A stretch of 64,000 bases of DNA from Lustribacter sp965277075 (GCA_965277075.1 OZ255707.1:682001-746000), one strand, 5' to 3'. Counted from the stretch's first letter, positions 42,665-53,920 are shown. Notes: generated by a model from the sequence alone, not told the origin. Program-made: numbers and translations.

Positions 42665-42780
42665 TCTGGCGACGTCCTACTCTCGAGGGACCCTGCGGTC
42701 CGACTACCATCGGCGCTGTTGGGCTTAACTGCCGTGTTCGGGATGGGAACGGGTGGAACCCCAACGCTATGGCCGCCAGA
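42665..42780 (-). rRNA. rrf: 5S ribosomal RNA
   Basis: The 116-nt gene has terminal stem TCTGGCGGCC pairing with its 3' end GTCGCCAGA, and the conserved CCCGAACACGGCAGTTAAGC and GATGGTAGT segments. It is the last gene of the rrn operon, 118 bases after the 23S end. The ends are read from the terminal helix and may be off by a base or two. Confidence 0.95.
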
Positions 42781-42830
42781 AATCTGATCCCGCAGCGACG
42801 CCGAGCCGGAGCTCCAGACGATCGCAGCGG

Positions 42831-42850
42831 AAAGCTGCACAGAGAAGAAC
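42831..42850 (-). other. 23S processing stem, 3' strand
   Basis: These 20 bases are complementary to 46859-46878 on the other side of the 23S gene (18 of 20 Watson-Crick, the other two G-U in RNA). Such a long stem around 23S is the standard RNase III processing site. Confidence 0.7.
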
Positions 42851-43165
42851 CTTCATGTAACCAAACGTAACTCTAGATAACTTTGCGTAAATATATCTTA
42901 AAAGTGTCCGGGCTATTAGTACCGGTCAGCTCCAGCGATTGCTCGCCTTCCACCCCCGGCCTATCAACGTGGTAGTCTCCCACGACCCTTCCCTCTTTCG
43001 AGATTGAGATCTCATCTTGAAGTCAGTTTCACGCTTATATGCTTTCAGCGTTTATCTGGTCCGAACGTAGCTACCCGGCTATGCCCCTGGCGGGACAACC
43101 GGTTCACCAGCGGTTCGTTCAACCCGGTCCTCTCGTACTAGGGTCGACACTCCTCAAATCTCCTA

Positions 43166-43214
<49 letters not shown>

Positions 43215-43222
43215 ATCGCGTA

Positions 43223-43259
<37 letters not shown>

Positions 43260-43283
43260 ACTACAGCCCCAGGATGCGACGAT

Positions 43284-43318
<35 letters not shown>

Positions 43319-43369
43319 GACTCTTGGGGGAGATAAGCCTGTTATCCCCAGAGTAGCTTTTATCCGATA

Positions 43370-43405
<36 letters not shown>

Positions 43406-43494
43406 TAGCCCTGCTTTCGCACCTGCTCGACCTGTCCGTCTCGCAGTCAAGCTCCCTTTTGCCTATGCACTCTAACGATCGGTTTCTGACCGAT

Positions 43495-43562
<68 letters not shown>

Positions 43563-43820
43563 ACGCTGTTCTACCACCGGATCACGGCGGTTAGTTAGAA
43601 TCCCAAGACGTTCAGGGTGGTATCCCAAGGTTGACTCCCCGTAAGCTAGCGCCCACGGATCATCGTCTCCCACCTATCCTGTACAGAAAATCTCAGAACT
43701 CAACATCAGGATACAGTAAAGCTTCATGGGGTCTTTCCGTCCTGCCGCGGGTAACCAGCATCTTCACTGGTACTGCAATTTCGCCGGGTTCCCCATCGAG
43801 ACAGTGCCCAAGTCGTTACT

Positions 43821-43862
<42 letters not shown>

Positions 43863-44553
43863 CAGTTTACTCTGAAGCTTTCACATCAGACTGGACTCTA
43901 TCTTCATCCGAATTTAGTAAGACCGATAATCGTGGACGATTACCGGTGTTCATCGAAGCCGCGAGCTTCGCGATGTCTCTCAATCCATCATCTGTCAAGT
44001 GTCGCCGCTCGTCCATCAAGCGAAGGACGTCAGAGAACTTCTTCGCATCGACGCGCTTCTTCGTTCGCAACTGATGCTGCTCGAAGAAGTTAGCCACGCT
44101 CCGAAGATTCTCGATGCGCCGCACCCGGTATTCCCATCGTTCGTCGTGATTTCGACAGACACGTCCGAAGCCAAAAAATCGCTTCAAACCGTGAAGAACG
44201 TCGAGATCGCGAGAGTGTTGTACAACGCGAAATTCCGGGATAACTTGCATCCCAATCTTAACCGTCGGGTTTCTCTGGATTCCAACGAAGAAGCATCCCT
44301 CTCCGTCAACGAATCCAACCACCCATTCCGGACTGAGTTCCATTGCGACTGCCGGCTCCTTTTCGATTCGGCGCCTGGCGTATCGTCTCTGAGGATCCCC
44401 TCGTCACCGAGGGTTTCCTGCGGATTGTCCAATCCCGGACCATTGTTACTGCCGATCAAAATCGGCGAGTAGGCCGGGCTCTCAGGATGTTCCCGCATAT
44501 AGCCAGGTTTTCGTCCGCGTGTTACCACGCGTTGAGGCAACGTTATAGATGTC
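43863..44553 (-). mobile_element. Group I self-splicing intron in 23S rRNA
   Basis: The element splits the universally conserved 23S segment TCCTAAGGT | AGCGAAATTCC, i.e. after the base equal to E. coli 1931. The 5' exon ends in T and the intron ends in G, as group I splicing requires. Core elements on the minus strand: an internal guide GCCTCA (44533-44538) able to pair with exon TAAGGT with a terminal U-G wobble, Q-like CAATCCGCAGG (44417-44427), R-like CTCAGAGACGATACG (44379-44393), and S-like TGAAGATAGAGTCC (43893-43906). A homing endonuclease gene lies in the P8 side between R and S and runs over S. Nothing looks broken, so both ribozyme and endonuclease may be active. Confidence 0.93.
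43867..44343 (-). CDS. LAGLIDADG homing endonuclease, intron-encoded
   Basis: The 158-residue protein has one LAGLIDADG motif, WVVGFVDGEGCFFVGI (residues 7-22), so it should work as a homodimer like I-CreI, whose length it matches. The rest fits the fold: FRVVQHSRDLDVLHGLKRFFGFGRV and WEYRVRRIENLRSVANFFEQH are typical of the family's middle and substrate-contact region. It would cut intron-less 23S alleles near the insertion site to spread the intron. The C-terminal 14 codons or so overlap the intron's S/P7 core sequence, constraining both. Confidence 0.95.
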   Translation of the reverse strand: MELSPEWVVGFVDGEGCFFVGIQRNPTVKIGMQVIPEFRVVQHSRDLDVLHGLKRFFGFGRVCRNHDERWEYRVRRIENLRSVANFFEQHQLRTKKRVDAKKFSDVLRLMDERRHLTDDGLRDIAKLAASMNTGNRPRLSVLLNSDEDRVQSDVKASE

Positions 44554-45065
44554 ACCTTAGGACGGTTATAGTTACCGCCGCCGTTTACTGGGGCTTCAAT
44601 TCAAAGCTTCGCTTGCGCTAACCTCTCCTTTTAACCTTCCAGCACCGGGCAGGAGTCAGCCCCTATACGTCCGCTTTCGCGTTCGCAGAGACCTGTGTTT
44701 TTGTTAAACAGTCGCTTGGGCCTATTTTCTGCGACCCCCAACAGCTTTCGCCGTAAAGGCTAGACCGTCAGGGGCACCCCTTCTCCCAAAGTTACGGGGT
44801 TAATTTGCCGAGTTCCTTAACAGGGATTCTCCCGTCGCCTTAGCATGCTCTGCCAGTCTACCAGTGTCGGTATACGGTACGGGCACCTATGTCATAATTA
44901 GAGACTTTTCTTGGCAGCGCGGAGTCAGTTACTTCACCTCGTAAAGAGGCTCGCACTCGCTTCTCGGAATTGTTTGACGGATTTGCCTATCAAACTCCCT
45001 ACCAGCTTCGACGCACATTTCCGATCGTGCGCTAACCTATCCCCCTGCGTCATCCCTTCATTTCA

Positions 45066-45238
45066 TAGACTCACTCGACCAATGGCGAGGTCGCGGTGCT
45101 TTTCCGCCGGCTCTTCGTTGTCGCTCGGTCGTGGTCACTAGACCACTTCCTCTGCTCCGCCTCGATCCGACGCAAAATTCCTCGCGAAGCTCACGCAACG
45201 CGAAGTCCACGATCACGACATAGGTTCAAGGGAGTCTA
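45066..45238 (-). other. Helical insertion (IVS-like) in 23S rRNA
   Basis: Between two well-conserved 23S stretches in domain III (plus strand CTGCGTCATCCC and GGTGGTAGCCGAATA), where most bacteria have about 20 nt, there are roughly 170 extra bases. They are closed by TAGACTC (45066-45072) and GAGTCTA (45232-45238), and contain an inner hairpin TGGTC-ACTA-GACCA. This looks like an intervening sequence or extended helix, which in some bacteria is cut out to leave fragmented 23S. It has no coding capacity. Confidence 0.6.
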
Positions 45239-45549
45239 AACTGACGTCGGTGGTAGCCGAATATGAACGGCTTGGCCATCGCCTACGCATCTCTGCCTCG
45301 GCTTAGGACCCGACTCACCCTGAGACGATTGACGTAGCTCAGGAAACCTTAGACTTCCGGCGTGCGGGGTTCTCACCCGCATTTATCGCTACTTATACCT
45401 GCATTCGCACTTGTAGTTCGTCCAGCCGTCCTCACGGTCGACCTTCAGCCTACGCTACAACGCTCCCCTACCGATCCACTTACGTGAATCACATAGCTTC
45501 GGTTAGATGCTTGAGCCCCGTTACATTTTCGGCGCCGTCTCACTCGACT

Positions 45550-45601
<52 letters not shown>

Positions 45602-46169
45602 AGTTGTCTATGCGAAACGACTTCCTTTACCACTGAGCATCTATTAGGGACCTTAGCTGATGTTCTGGGCTGTTTCCCTTTTGACAATGGAGCTTATCCC
45701 CCACTGTCTGACTGCTGAAATGTTCCCCTCGGTATTCGGAGTTTGATGGGGTTCGGTAACCCGGTAAGGCCCCTAGCCCTGTCAGTGCTCTACCCCCAAG
45801 GGTTAAATCTCAACGCTAGTCCTCAAACTATTTCGGGGAGAACCAGCTATCTCCAGGTTCGATTGGCTTTTCACCCCTATCCACAGCTCATCCAATGTTT
45901 TTTCAACAACAACAGGTTCGGCCCTCCACATGAGTTTAATCATGCTTCAGCCTGGCCATGGATAGATCACCTGGTTTCGGGTCTACTGATACAGACGTAA
46001 CGCCCTATTCAGACTCGCTTTCGCTACGGCTCCGGCTCAACACCTTAACCATGCCTGTACCACGTAACTCGCAGGTTCATTCTTCAATAGGCACGCGATT
46101 AGCCTTGCTTGCGCATTGGCCTTTCACGGTTTGTAAGCACACGGTTTCATGTTCTATTTCACTCCCCTT

Positions 46170-46202
<33 letters not shown>

Positions 46203-46858
46203 CGTTCGCTATCGGTCACTACAGAATATTTAGCCTTGGAGGATGGTCCCCCCAGTTTCAGACAGGGTTTCTCGTGCCCCGCCCTACTCAGGAACAGTCG
46301 ACAAAGTCCGAACGATTTCACCTACGGGACTATCACCGTCTCTGGTGCGGCTTTCCAGCCGGCTTCGATTATCGATCGGATTTCTTACTTTGCTCACGAT
46401 ATTGAGTTCGTGACTGACTGCCCTACAACACCGTTGTACGCAACGCCTCAATGCTTACACGTATACGGTTTAGGCTCTTCCCGGTTCGCTCGCCACTACT
46501 ACGGGAATCTCGGTTGATGTCTTTTCCTCCGGCTACTTAGATGTTTCAGTTCACCGGGTATGCTCTATCGTGGCTATTTGATTCACCACGAAGTACGTGC
46601 CCATGACGACACGTGGGTTGCCCCATTCGGAAATCTCGGGATCGTCGCTCGTTAGCAGCTCCCCCAAGCTTATCGCAGCTTGCTACGTCCTTCTTCGCCT
46701 GTAGTGCCAAGGTATCCACCTGTGTGCTCTTATGTACTTTTTCGATATATAAATTTCTAAGACGCAAAGAATCTCGTGCCACACTTGCGTGCAGCACGTT
46801 ACTCGAAATTGCACCCACCCTCTGCGGGCGGGCCGCTTTTCATGTTTGGCACATGAAA

Positions 46859-46878
46859 GTTCTTCTCTATGCAGTTTT
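46859..46878 (-). other. 23S processing stem, 5' strand
   Basis: Pairs with 42831-42850 across the 23S gene (plus-strand GTTCTTCTCTATGCAGTTTT). It marks the RNase III-type processing helix of pre-23S. Confidence 0.7.
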
Positions 46879-46962
46879 CAAGGATCGAAGAGTCGTGTAC
46901 TCACGTAATGCCGTGCCGGCTTGTATAAAAAGCGGCAACAGCTCGTGAGAGCCCGAGCCCTC

Positions 46963-46980
46963 AAAGCTGAACAGTACAGT
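46963..46980 (-). other. 16S processing stem, 3' strand
   Basis: AAAGCTGAACAGTACAGT on the plus strand is complementary to 49039-49056 with one G-U position in 18. The two lie either side of the 16S gene and should form the pre-16S processing stalk. Confidence 0.75.
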
Positions 46981-47277
46981 CTGATGCTTTGGCGCCATCT
47001 TTCACCGATCGACTTCGTCGCTCCGTCGCTCGCGGTCGCTAGACCGCTTCGCTTCGTCGCTCCTCGCGCTCGGCAAAAGCTGACACCAAATCATATATTA
47101 CAGAGACCCTCACGATGAGGGCCGCGCAACGAATATTGAAAACATCCGGCCGTTCGATCTCATCCGCACCTTAGCCAGAACTGGCCGGGCGAACCCTGAT
47201 CTCTTCGGCATCGTCTGTGGTCGACCTAGAATGTACGTCACTGCGATCGCGCTAGGCGCAATCCAATAACATGTACT

Positions 47278-48784
<1,507 letters not shown>

Positions 48785-49141
48785 ATTTACTTTTACGGAG
48801 CTTTTTGAAAAGCTCTATAACTCGCTGTCGGATCCCGGTCGCGAACGACCTCAATCCGTCCCGGTTGCGATTCCGGGATGTGTTTCTTGTACGGTCGTCG
48901 CCCAATTGGGACCGGTGGAGCCGGTAGAACCAATCGCACGACGATCAAATAAAATCTCAAGGTTCTGAGCAAACAAAAACGCGGCTTCCGCCGCGCATCT
49001 TGCCTGCCAGATCTTAGAGACCCACAGACTTATGCGCTACTGTACTGTTCAGTTTTCAAGGAACGGACGCTTCCGCCCAGCCCGTCTCGGACCGGATCAC
49101 TGACCGCACCGGAGTGGCGAGGCGTCAGAGTCACGACGGTT
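48785..49141 (-). other. rRNA operon leader
   Basis: The non-coding leader between the presumed promoter and 16S. It contains a GC hairpin (CGCGGC-TTCC-GCCGCG) near 48981-48996, a boxA-like TTTGCTCAGAAC near 48961, and the upstream strand of the 16S processing stem at 49039-49056. No gene is seen in it. Confidence 0.6.
49039..49056 (-). other. 16S processing stem, 5' strand
   Basis: ACTGTACTGTTCAGTTTT on the plus strand, the complement of 46963-46980. Together they enclose the 16S gene. Confidence 0.75.
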
Positions 49142-49171
49142 AGCCTATCAAATAGCGGCAAGTGAAGTCAA
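49142..49171 (-). promoter_or_regulatory. Putative rrn promoter (sigma-70 type)
   Basis: On the minus strand TTGACT (49166-49171) and TAGGCT (49142-49147) are separated by 18 bases and point toward the leader and 16S gene. The -35 matches the consensus in five of six, the -10 more weakly. No second tandem promoter was found. Confidence 0.55.
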
Positions 49172-49234
49172 GGCCCCGAGCGTCGATTCTTATCCACATG
49201 TTTTCCTTAGCGCCCGGTGGATTAGCAAAACGGC

Positions 49235-50827
49235 CTACCGTGAAGAAGCCGACGACTCCAATCGAGCAACAGCGATGGCTTTCGCCTGCATGAAAAGGGG
49301 GAGGTAATCCGGGCCGCCGGCTTTCGAGTCGGTCCCGCTCATGTTGAAGCCGCCGAAGGGGTGAACGCCGACCAGTGCGCCGGTGCACTTCCGATTAATG
49401 TACAGGTTGCCCACGAAAAAATCGGTTTCGGCCCGCTCGATCTGCGCGGCGTCGCGTGTGTACACCGCCCCGGTCAGACCGAACTCGCTGTCGTTCGCGA
49501 TCGCCAGCGCGTCGTCGAAGCCGTTGGCCCGGATCACGACGAGCACCGGTCCAAAGATCTCTTCTTGAGCGATGCGGGCGCCCGGGGCGACATCGGCGAC
49601 CACGGTCGGCTCGATGAAGTAGCCGTCGCCGGCGACGGCCGCCCCTCCGGCGGCGATCCGGCCCTCGCCGCGCGCCACGTCGAGGTAACCCCGAATCTTT
49701 TCCTGCGCCGGCGCGTTGACGACCGGGCCGACCTCGGTCGCCGGATCGACGGGATCGCCGACACGCAGCGCACTCGCACGTTCGGCCAGCGCCGTGACGA
49801 ACGGGTCGTAGATCGACCCGTCGACGATGGCGCGCGAACACGCCGAACATTTTTGGCCGGCGAAACCGAACGCCGATGCGATAACGCCGTCCACGGCCGC
49901 CTCGAAGTCGGCATCGGCGGCGACGACGATCGCGTCCTTCCCGCCCATCTCGGCGACGACACGTTTAATCCAGCGTTGCCCCGGTGCGGTTTTCGCAGCC
50001 ATCTCGTTGATTCGCAAACCGACTGCCTTTGATCCGGTGAATGAGACGAAGCGCGTCCGGGCGTCGGTCACGAGCCGCTCGCCGACCGTGCGTGCGTCTC
50101 CCGGGACGAAGTTCACGACGCCGTGTGGCAGGCCGAGATCGTGGAGCAGTTCGACGAAATGCGCGGCGACGACCGACGCGTCCGGCGACGGCTTGAGAAC
50201 GAGGGTGTTGCCGGTGACGACGGCCGCGGCGGTCATCCCGGCCATGATCGCCAGGGCGAAGTTCCACGGCGGGATGACGGCGCCGACGCCGAGCGGCACG
50301 TATCGCAGCGAGTTGTCCTCCGGCAGCGGCGACGGAACAAGCGGCGGAATCTGGGCCAGCCGGAGCGCCTCACGGCCGTAATACTCCAGAAAGTCGATCG
50401 CTTCGGCGGTGTCGGCCTCCGCTTCGATCCAGGTCTTTCCGACCTCGAAGATCATGAGCGCGTTATACCAGTCCTTGCGGACGCGGATGGCGGCGGCGGT
50501 GCGAAACAGCAGGTCCGCCCGTTCGGCAACCGATGTACGCGACCACACCGCAAACGCGGCCGTCGCCGCATCGAGCGCGTCGTCGACGTCTTGCCGGGTC
50601 GCGGCCACGACATCGCCGACGATCTCCCTCGGGTGAGCCGGGTTGACCGACGGAATCGTGCCCGGTCCGGCGATACGCTCTCCGTCGATCACCAACGGAT
50701 ACGTCGTACCGAACGTGCGCCGGACGCGAGCCAACGCGTCCTCCATTCCGGTTCGGTCGGCGGCGTCGGCAAACGCGCGAATTGGCTCGTTACGGAAGGG
50801 GCTGATCGACGGAGCGACGGAGGCCAT
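49235..50827 (-). CDS. L-glutamate gamma-semialdehyde (1-pyrroline-5-carboxylate) dehydrogenase-type ALDH
   Basis: The 530-residue enzyme starts MASVAPSISPFRNEPIRAF at 50827 with GGAGG nearby. The length, the N-terminal extension and PIRAFADAADRTGME match the PruA/RocA group. ALDH motifs: PPWNFALAIMAGMTAAAVVTGNTLVLKPS, FTGSKAVGLRI, catalytic Glu in VVAEMGGKDAIVV, catalytic Cys in FGFAGQKCSACSRAI, and EEIFGPVLVV. It oxidises glutamate semialdehyde from proline or arginine breakdown to glutamate with NAD+. No proline dehydrogenase gene adjoins. It is divergent from the L-2-hydroxyglutarate oxidase gene, 99 bases away. Confidence 0.9.
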   Translation of the reverse strand: MASVAPSISPFRNEPIRAFADAADRTGMEDALARVRRTFGTTYPLVIDGERIAGPGTIPSVNPAHPREIVGDVVAATRQDVDDALDAATAAFAVWSRTSVAERADLLFRTAAAIRVRKDWYNALMIFEVGKTWIEAEADTAEAIDFLEYYGREALRLAQIPPLVPSPLPEDNSLRYVPLGVGAVIPPWNFALAIMAGMTAAAVVTGNTLVLKPSPDASVVAAHFVELLHDLGLPHGVVNFVPGDARTVGERLVTDARTRFVSFTGSKAVGLRINEMAAKTAPGQRWIKRVVAEMGGKDAIVVAADADFEAAVDGVIASAFGFAGQKCSACSRAIVDGSIYDPFVTALAERASALRVGDPVDPATEVGPVVNAPAQEKIRGYLDVARGEGRIAAGGAAVAGDGYFIEPTVVADVAPGARIAQEEIFGPVLVVIRANGFDDALAIANDSEFGLTGAVYTRDAAQIERAETDFFVGNLYINRKCTGALVGVHPFGGFNMSGTDSKAGGPDYLPLFMQAKAIAVARLESSASSR

Positions 50828-50926
50828 GGAGAACGATTCGGTCCGGCGGCGATGCGCCCTCGCCGCTGAAAGAATGTGTCGGCCAAGTCGTAGTACGAGC
50901 GGCGATCTTTTGCGAGAATACTTCCT

Positions 50927-52150
50927 ATGGTCTATGACATCGCCGTCGTCGGCGGCGGCATCGTCGGGCTCGCGACATCGCGCGAACTGCTCCGCCGTCA
51001 TCCACGTTTGAAGCTCGCCAACGTCGAAAAAGAAGGCGGCTACAACCGCCATCAAACGGGCCGCAACAGCGGCGTCATCCACTCGGGAATCTACTACAAG
51101 CCCGGTTCGCTCAAGGCGACGCTATGCGTCGAGGGCCGCAAACTCGCGTGGGACTATTGCGACGCGAAGGGGATCGAATACAAGCAGGTCGGCAAACTGA
51201 TCGTGGCGACCGAGGAGTCGGAACTCGGGCGATTGCAAGACCTCTACGTCCGCGGTCAGCAGAACGGCATCGACAACCTCGAGCTGCTCGACGCGCAACA
51301 GATCGCCGAACGCGAACCGTACTGCAACGGCATTCGCGCGATCTTTTCGCCGGTGACCGGGATCGTCGACTGGGGACTCGTGTCCGAGCACTACGCGAAA
51401 GACGCGCGCGAGGCAGGCGCCGACATGTATCTCGGACACGAAGTGACCGGCATCGAACGAACGAACGGCGTGACGCGCTTACGGACGAGCAAAGGCACGA
51501 TAGAAGCGAAAGCCGTCGTGACGTGCGGCGGATTGTATTCCGACAAACTCGCGAAAATGACGGACGGTCAGCAGGATCCGAAGATCGTGCCGTTTCGCGG
51601 CGACTATCTGATTCTGAAGCCGGAAAGAACGCATTTGGTGCGCGGCAACATCTATCCCGTACCCGATCCGGAGTTTCCGTTTCTCGGCGTGCACTTCACC
51701 CCGCGTATGGACGGCTCGATTTGGCTGGGGCCCAACGCCGTGCTTGCGTTCGCACGCGAAGGCTATCGTTTTTGGGACGTCAACCTTGCGGAGTTGTGGG
51801 ACGCCGCAACGTATCCCGGTTTCTTCAAACTGGCGACGAAGTATTGGAAGATCGGCGCTGGTGAAATGTATCGCGATCTCGTGCGCAGCGCGTACGTACA
51901 TGCGCTGCAGCGTTACATCCCCTCACTCACACCGGAGGATTGTTTGCCCGGGCCGTCCGGCGTGCGCGCGCAAGCGATGGCGGTCGACGGGTCGCTCGTT
52001 GACGACTTCGTCTTCGAGGGCAGCGACGGCATCGTGCACGTGCGCAATGCGCCGTCGCCGGCCGCAACGTCCTCGCTCGCCATCGGTAAGTACATCGCCG
52101 ACGATGCCGAAAAGCGCTTCGCGCTCGGCGGCGTTGCGATTCCCGCGTGA
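50927..52150 (+). CDS. lhgO: L-2-hydroxyglutarate oxidase
   Basis: The 407-residue FAD enzyme has a DAO-fold start (VYDIAVVGGGIVGLATSRELLRRHP), the LhgO signature NRHQTGRNSGVIHSGIYYKPGSLKATLCVEGRK, and the mid-motif FSPVTGIVDWGLVSEHYAKDA. The C-terminal region (PEDCLPGPSGVRAQA...VHVRNAPSPAATSSLAIGKYI) is also typical. It oxidises L-2-hydroxyglutarate to 2-oxoglutarate, passing electrons to quinone or oxygen. Its neighbour feeds glutamate, so a link to glutamate/2-oxoglutarate catabolism or repair is plausible. Its stop overlaps the sulfurtransferase start (GTGA). Confidence 0.95.
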   Translation: MVYDIAVVGGGIVGLATSRELLRRHPRLKLANVEKEGGYNRHQTGRNSGVIHSGIYYKPGSLKATLCVEGRKLAWDYCDAKGIEYKQVGKLIVATEESELGRLQDLYVRGQQNGIDNLELLDAQQIAEREPYCNGIRAIFSPVTGIVDWGLVSEHYAKDAREAGADMYLGHEVTGIERTNGVTRLRTSKGTIEAKAVVTCGGLYSDKLAKMTDGQQDPKIVPFRGDYLILKPERTHLVRGNIYPVPDPEFPFLGVHFTPRMDGSIWLGPNAVLAFAREGYRFWDVNLAELWDAATYPGFFKLATKYWKIGAGEMYRDLVRSAYVHALQRYIPSLTPEDCLPGPSGVRAQAMAVDGSLVDDFVFEGSDGIVHVRNAPSPAATSSLAIGKYIADDAEKRFALGGVAIPA

Positions 52151-52986
52151 GCGCTCCGTTCGTCGACGTCGCGTGGCTCGTCGCGCGACTCGACGACCCG
52201 CGCGTGCGGATCGTCGACACGCGCAGTAAGCCGCACGGCGTCGCGGACGATTCACCGAGCGGGCGCGAACAATTCGCGGCCGGACACATTCCCGGCGCGA
52301 TCCATCTCGACTATGCCGACGACCTGCACGATATCGCGACGCCGTATGCCGCGCGCGTCGCGCCGCCCGAACGCTTCGCGTCGGTGATGGGGGAAAACGG
52401 CATCGGAGACGGCACCTTCGTCGTGGCGTACGATGAAGGCAGCGTTCCGTACGCCGCGCGCATGGTCTGGATGATGCGTTATTACGGGCACGACGAAGCC
52501 GCAATTCTCGCCGGCGGCTTACCGGCATGGGTCGCAGCCGATCGCGCGCTGACGGCAACGACGGTGACGCATCCGCGAGCGACGTTCACTGCGCGCGAAC
52601 GGCCGGCGTTGCGAGCTTCGCGCGATGACGTCATCGCCGTTGCAAACGGGCGTAGCGGCGCGCAGTTACTCGAGACGCAGCGCGATGGAACGTACGCGTT
52701 ACGCGACGCGGACATTCCCAACAGTATTCGCCTTTCGGCCAGCGATTTGCTCGAAGATGCTAATGGCGGACGGATCGCGCGACGCGCCCGGCTCGATGAC
52801 CTCATAGCACGGTCCGGCATCGATAAAGCGAAGCGCACGATCACGTCGTGCGGCAGCGGCGTCGGCGCTTCGGGCGCGTATCTTGCGCTGATCGAAGCGG
52901 GCTTCACCAACGTCGCGGTGTACGACGGATCTTGGATGGAATGGAGCCACGACGGCTTACCGACCGTGCCGAAGAACGGCAAATAG
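52147..52986 (+). CDS. Sulfurtransferase with two rhodanese domains
   Basis: The 279-residue protein starts with GTG at 52147. It has two rhodanese modules: the inactive N-terminal one (VRIVDTRSKPHG...GHIPGAIHLDYADDLHD) and the catalytic C-terminal one, with active loop TSCGSGVGAS carrying the nucleophilic Cys. The loop CGSGV is the 3-mercaptopyruvate sulfurtransferase type (CG[S/T]GVTA) rather than the CRKGVTA of thiosulfate rhodanese. Between the modules, YDEGSVPYAARMVWMMRYYGHDEAAILAGGLPAW is family-typical. Cytosolic; it moves sulfur to cyanide or thiol acceptors. Translationally coupled to lhgO. Confidence 0.92.
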   Translation: MSAPFVDVAWLVARLDDPRVRIVDTRSKPHGVADDSPSGREQFAAGHIPGAIHLDYADDLHDIATPYAARVAPPERFASVMGENGIGDGTFVVAYDEGSVPYAARMVWMMRYYGHDEAAILAGGLPAWVAADRALTATTVTHPRATFTARERPALRASRDDVIAVANGRSGAQLLETQRDGTYALRDADIPNSIRLSASDLLEDANGGRIARRARLDDLIARSGIDKAKRTITSCGSGVGASGAYLALIEAGFTNVAVYDGSWMEWSHDGLPTVPKNGK

Positions 52987-52997
52987 GTAGGGGTGGT

Positions 52998-53747
52998 CTA
53001 GACCGATACGCGCGGCGGCGGTTGGCCGACGCTCAGGCCGCCGTCGACGCCGAGAATTTGTCCGGTCGTAAAACCCGCAGCGTCGCTCAGGAAGTACATT
53101 ACCGCTGCACCGATATCGGCCGGTTCGCCGATACGTCCGAGCGGATGCATCGCTAGCGACGCTTTGAGCATCGTCTCGTTCTGCCAAAGTGATTTGGCCA
53201 TCTCGGTTCGCGTCAGGGCGGGAGCAACCGCGTTTACGCGGATGCCGTAGCGCGCGTAGCTGATCGCGGCCGTGCGTGTCAGGCCTTCGACCGCCGATTT
53301 CGCTGCCGCGATCGCCTCGTGATTTTGCAAGCCCATCGAGGCCGCGACCGTCGAGAACAGCACGACGCTGCCGCGTTTGCGTCGCATCATCAGCGGCATC
53401 AGGTGGCGCATCACGATAAACGCGCTCGTCGCGTTGATCTCGAGCGTCGCACGCCAGTCGGCAAGCGATGTCGCGTGCAACGGGTGGAGCATGACGTTGC
53501 CGACCGCATTCACGACCCCGTCGATCTCGCCGACCTCGCTCTCGATTCGGCCGACAACGGCACCGAACGCATCGAAGTCGAGCACGTCGCAGGCGTACGT
53601 TGCCGCATCGATCTCTTCGTGAAGCGCGGCGAGGCGTGCTTCGTTCCGCGCGATCAGCGCAACGCGCCCGCCTGCCGCGACAACACGCCGCGCGACGTCC
53701 GAACCGATGCCGCCGGTGCCCCCGGTGATACAAACAACATTACTCAC
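52998..53747 (-). CDS. SDR family protein lacking the catalytic tyrosine
   Basis: The 249-residue Rossmann protein has the cofactor motif CITGGTGGIGSDVARRV (residues 6-22), a DVLDF acidic contact, and VVNAVGNVM in place of NNAG. The active-site YxxxK position reads IAAAKSAVEGLTR, so the Tyr is Ile while Lys remains; the Ser of STVAAS is kept. The end GFTTGQILGVDGGLSV is typical of 3-oxoacyl-ACP-reductase-like SDRs. Loss of the Tyr suggests altered or absent reductase activity, as in a known side branch with NHEAIAAAK. The start is GTG at 53747. A livF 3' remnant ends 14 bases upstream, suggesting it once followed livF. Confidence 0.85.
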   Translation of the reverse strand: MSNVVCITGGTGGIGSDVARRVVAAGGRVALIARNEARLAALHEEIDAATYACDVLDFDAFGAVVGRIESEVGEIDGVVNAVGNVMLHPLHATSLADWRATLEINATSAFIVMRHLMPLMMRRKRGSVVLFSTVAASMGLQNHEAIAAAKSAVEGLTRTAAISYARYGIRVNAVAPALTRTEMAKSLWQNETMLKASLAMHPLGRIGEPADIGAAVMYFLSDAAGFTTGQILGVDGGLSVGQPPPRVSV

Positions 53748-53797
53748 GCGAGCTTAGACGTTCAAACGCCGAGATACGCTTTCTGCACCTGCGGGCC
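53741..53797 (-). pseudogene. Remnant of a livF 3' end (direct repeat, left)
   Basis: On the minus strand the last codons PQVQKAYLGV and stop (TGA at 53762-53764) of a branched-chain amino acid ABC transporter ATPase are present with no gene in front. The same ending closes the livF gene at the window's right edge (63838). Similarity also covers about 20 bases after the stop (TACTCACG.GAGCT). The 33 coding bases differ at five positions. This is either the scar of an insertion into livF or a remnant of a diverged second copy. Confidence 0.65.
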
Positions 53798-53920
53798 CTG
53801 AAAACGACCGAAAGAATCGCCCGGCGTGATGCTCAACGGTTTGGAGGACGGCGACGGGTCGCCTTTTGCAACGGATTTCCGGGACGTGCGGAGGCTCTTG
53901 TCCGTTCAGCCATAGCGTGA

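Noticed and set aside
49140..49388. An 82-residue minus-strand frame at the rrn promoter
   Set aside because: It overlaps the end of the aldehyde dehydrogenase gene in another frame and the promoter, and has no motif.
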